The position numbers and the translations under genes are program-made. A model generated the notes under the pieces. That model was not told the origin of the DNA. It made no database searches and was given only the letters and a program-made list of their open reading frames with translations. Shown piece after piece: positions 6,352 through 7,926 of a DNA stretch of 7,926 bases (the stretch's first letter is position 1; each line of letters starts with the position of its first letter). Source of the stretch: an uncultured Clostridium sp. (lineage in GTDB: Bacteria > Bacillota > Clostridia > Lachnospirales > Lachnospiraceae). The stretch covers positions 1 through 7,926 of the forward strand of contig UQJF01000131.1 in NCBI GenBank assembly GCA_900541315.1, in the 5' to 3' direction.

Positions 6352-7781
6352 AAGAACTGAAAAAAAGTGATCCTAATTCCAAGGTTCTGGCGGTTACCTA
6401 TGTATGTGTGGCTTTGTTTCTGGCACTGGCTGTTTACATGGGATATTTTCTTCAGGTGAAAAGCGAGGATGTGATCAATAATCCTTATAATGCAAGACTG
6501 GACAGTTTTTCAGACCGTATTGTAAGGGGCAGCATCCTGGCAGCAGACGGAACTGTACTGGCAGAAACTACTACAGATGATGGGGGAAATGAGACAAGAG
6601 TTTATAACTATGGAAGTGTGTTTGACCATGCAGTAGGCTATTCTTCTAAAGGGAAAACAGGAATTGAAGCCATGGCAAACTTTTATCTTTTAAGTTCTCA
6701 CGTAAATCTGGTGGAACAGGCGGGAAATGAGCTGGCAGGTGCGAAAAACTTAGGCGACAGTGTGGTGACTACTCTGGATATGGAGCTGCAGCAGGCGGCT
6801 TATGCGGCTTTAGGAGACAGAAGAGGGGCGGTGATCGCCATGGAGCCGGATACAGGAAAGATCTTAGCAATGGTTTCAAAGCCGGGATACGATCCCAATA
6901 CCCTTCTTCAGGATTGGGCGGCTCTCACAGATAGTTCTAATAACCAGGGACAGCTGGTAAATCGTGTAACTGCCGGTTTATATCCCCCTGGGTCTACATT
7001 TAAGATCGTGACAGCTCTTGAGTATATGCGGGAACATCCGGATGACTACAAGGATTTTCATTTTGATTGCAATGGTGTTTACCACAATGGGGACTATTCT
7101 ATTAAATGTTTCCACAGCGAAGCCCACGGAAGTCAGGATTTTGTGAAAGCCTTTGCTAATTCCTGTAATGGTGCATTTTCCAGTTTAGGACTGGTTTTGG
7201 ATCTGAACCGTTTCCATTCCACAGCAGAGGAATTATTGTTTAATAATCCATTACCATTGTCCGGTTATTCTTATAAGGAAAGCTCTTTTAATATGAAAGA
7301 AGGAGCCGGAACCTGGGAGATTTTACAGACTTCCATTGGACAGGGAACCACACTGATCACACCTCTTCACAATGCTCTGATCACAGCGGCCATTGCTAAT
7401 GGAGGAACGCTTATGAAGCCATATATGCTGGACCGGGTGGTCAGTGTAGGTGGTGAAGAGGTAAAAAAGTTTCTTCCAGCTACAGGCGGAACCCTTATGA
7501 CAGCTGCTGAGGCGGCCAATCTTACAGAACTGATGCGTGATGTAGTAGTTGAAGGAACAGGTTCTTCTGTACGCACTGATGCCTATACGGTAGCAGCTAA
7601 AACAGGAACTGCTGAATTTGAAACAGGAAAAGAGACACACGCCTGGTTCACCGGCTTTGCACCAGTAGAATCACCGAAGATCGTTGTTACAGTCCTGGTG
7701 GAGGAATCTGGAAGCGGCGGTAAGGTAGCAGGGCCGATCGCAAGACAGCTGTTTGACATATATATGTCGAGAGAATCATAA
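6348..7781 (+). CDS. Class B penicillin-binding protein (PbpA-like transpeptidase)
   Basis: This is a D,D-transpeptidase that cross-links peptidoglycan stem peptides outside the membrane and is the target of beta-lactams. The 477 residues comprise a short cytoplasmic N-terminus, one membrane anchor (about 13-35), a short pedestal (about 36-135) with the RGSILAADGTVLAET motif (60-74), and the transpeptidase domain (about 155-475). The active-site motifs are complete: SxxK as STFK (216-219, nucleophile Ser216), SxN as SCN (272-274), and KTGT (418-421). The pedestal is much shorter than in PBP2/MrdA or SpoVD, and there is no PASTA domain. Length and motif spacing resemble mycobacterial PbpA. Cys241 and Cys254 could form a disulfide. 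An ATGA overlap with the SEDS stop codon and AGGA at 6341-6344 indicate translational coupling and near-equal production of the two partners. Transpeptidase function is near certain; an elongation, division or sporulation role is open. Confidence 0.95.
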   Translation: MKELKKSDPNSKVLAVTYVCVALFLALAVYMGYFLQVKSEDVINNPYNARLDSFSDRIVRGSILAADGTVLAETTTDDGGNETRVYNYGSVFDHAVGYSSKGKTGIEAMANFYLLSSHVNLVEQAGNELAGAKNLGDSVVTTLDMELQQAAYAALGDRRGAVIAMEPDTGKILAMVSKPGYDPNTLLQDWAALTDSSNNQGQLVNRVTAGLYPPGSTFKIVTALEYMREHPDDYKDFHFDCNGVYHNGDYSIKCFHSEAHGSQDFVKAFANSCNGAFSSLGLVLDLNRFHSTAEELLFNNPLPLSGYSYKESSFNMKEGAGTWEILQTSIGQGTTLITPLHNALITAAIANGGTLMKPYMLDRVVSVGGEEVKKFLPATGGTLMTAAEAANLTELMRDVVVEGTGSSVRTDAYTVAAKTGTAEFETGKETHAWFTGFAPVESPKIVVTVLVEESGSGGKVAGPIARQLFDIYMSRES

Positions 7782-7787
7782 TGCAGC

Positions 7788-7799
7788 CGCTTGTTTTTC
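7788..7799 (+). repeat. Direct repeat CGCTTGTTTTTC, copy 1 (copy 2 at 7913-7924)
   Basis: The same 12 bases occur at 7788-7799 and 7913-7924. The inverse complement of the core, GAAAAACAA, lies between them at 7888-7896, so either copy can pair with it over at least 9 bp. Copy 2 is the right arm of the hairpin ending at the window edge. Confidence 0.8.
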
Positions 7800-7831
7800 C
7801 CTGCGCTCATTATGTTTATACTCAGATCCCC

Positions 7832-7865
7832 GCACTGACGTGCTTTACTGCCTGCATACGCAGGC
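7832..7865. other. Two small hairpins in the spacer after the PBP gene
   Basis: GCAC/GTGC (7832-7835 / 7840-7843) closes a TGAC loop. GCCTGC/GCAGGC (7850-7855 / 7860-7865) is a perfect 6-bp stem around ATAC. Both sit in the 7782-7926 spacer, where I see no supportable gene or promoter. The clustering suggests a structured RNA or a dispersed repeat element. Confidence 0.5.
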
Positions 7866-7885
7866 GATTCGTTCGTTAATGGTCC

Positions 7886-7926
7886 AAGAAAAACAAATGC
7901 CACCTTCGGTGTCGCTTGTTTTTCTT
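7886..7926. terminator. Terminator-like long hairpin at the window end
   Basis: AAGAAAAACAA (7886-7896) pairs perfectly over 11 bp with TTGTTTTTCTT (7916-7926). A G+C-richer inner stem, CACC/GGTG (7901-7904 region / 7908-7911 region), closes a 3-base TTC loop, with a few mismatches between inner and outer stems. An A-rich left arm and T-rich right arm are what a bidirectional terminator shows. It lies about 105 bases after the PBP stop. Pairing may continue beyond the window, since GGTCC at 7881-7885 has no visible partner, so the true extent is unknown. Confidence 0.6.

Noticed and set aside
7583..7903. Reverse-strand reading frame of 106 codons overlapping the PBP 3' end
   Set aside because: It has a plausible purine-rich stretch before its ATG. 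However, about 200 of its bases are antisense to the conserved PBP transpeptidase region, and the rest is repeat and hairpin sequence. I recognise no protein family.
7782..7926. tRNA, T-box or known riboswitch in the final spacer
   Set aside because: There is no cloverleaf, no T-box AGGGTGG-type motif, and no riboswitch core I recognise. Only simple hairpins and repeats can be supported.

Overview
The window looks like a piece of core chromosome from a low-to-mid G+C anaerobic Firmicute, most likely Lachnospiraceae or a related Clostridia family. This rests on the RuvA, RuvB and ZapA sequence style, a ZapA directly behind ruvB, a long RlhA-type U32 protein, AGGAG-type ribosome binding sites and tight gene packing. 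All six genes lie on the + strand. I see no transposase, phage gene, tRNA, rRNA or CRISPR array.

Layout. 1-104 is a leader with a strong palindrome (18-48) and the ruvA ribosome binding site. ruvA (105-740) and ruvB (775-1770) encode the Holliday-junction branch-migration motor; ruvC is not in the window. A 101-base gap with a perfect 7-bp hairpin and two tiny overlapping reading frames leads to zapA (1872-2576), an FtsZ-ring protein with an unusually long acidic/basic C-terminal extension. A clear intrinsic terminator (2591-2629) closes this first unit.

After a possibly structured spacer comes a second, tightly coupled unit. It holds a 761-residue U32/DUF3656 protein of the RlhA/TrhP RNA-hydroxylation type (2701-4986), a SEDS glycosyltransferase of the FtsW/RodA/SpoVE family with an N-terminal membrane extension (4990-6351), and a class B penicillin-binding protein (6348-7781) whose start codon overlaps the SEDS stop codon. 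The last two should form one peptidoglycan synthase, with SEDS polymerising glycan and the PBP cross-linking it. Both resemble the actinobacterial RodA-PbpA pair in length and architecture.

The final 145 bases hold no supported gene but are rich in inverted and direct repeats. They include a terminator-like hairpin running to the window edge and a second copy of one arm that could compete for the same partner.

Most of the window is ordinary conserved chromosome. I do not see a wholly new system. The least explained parts are the structured spacers, the ZapA tail, the second cysteine set of the U32 protein and the extended SEDS protein.
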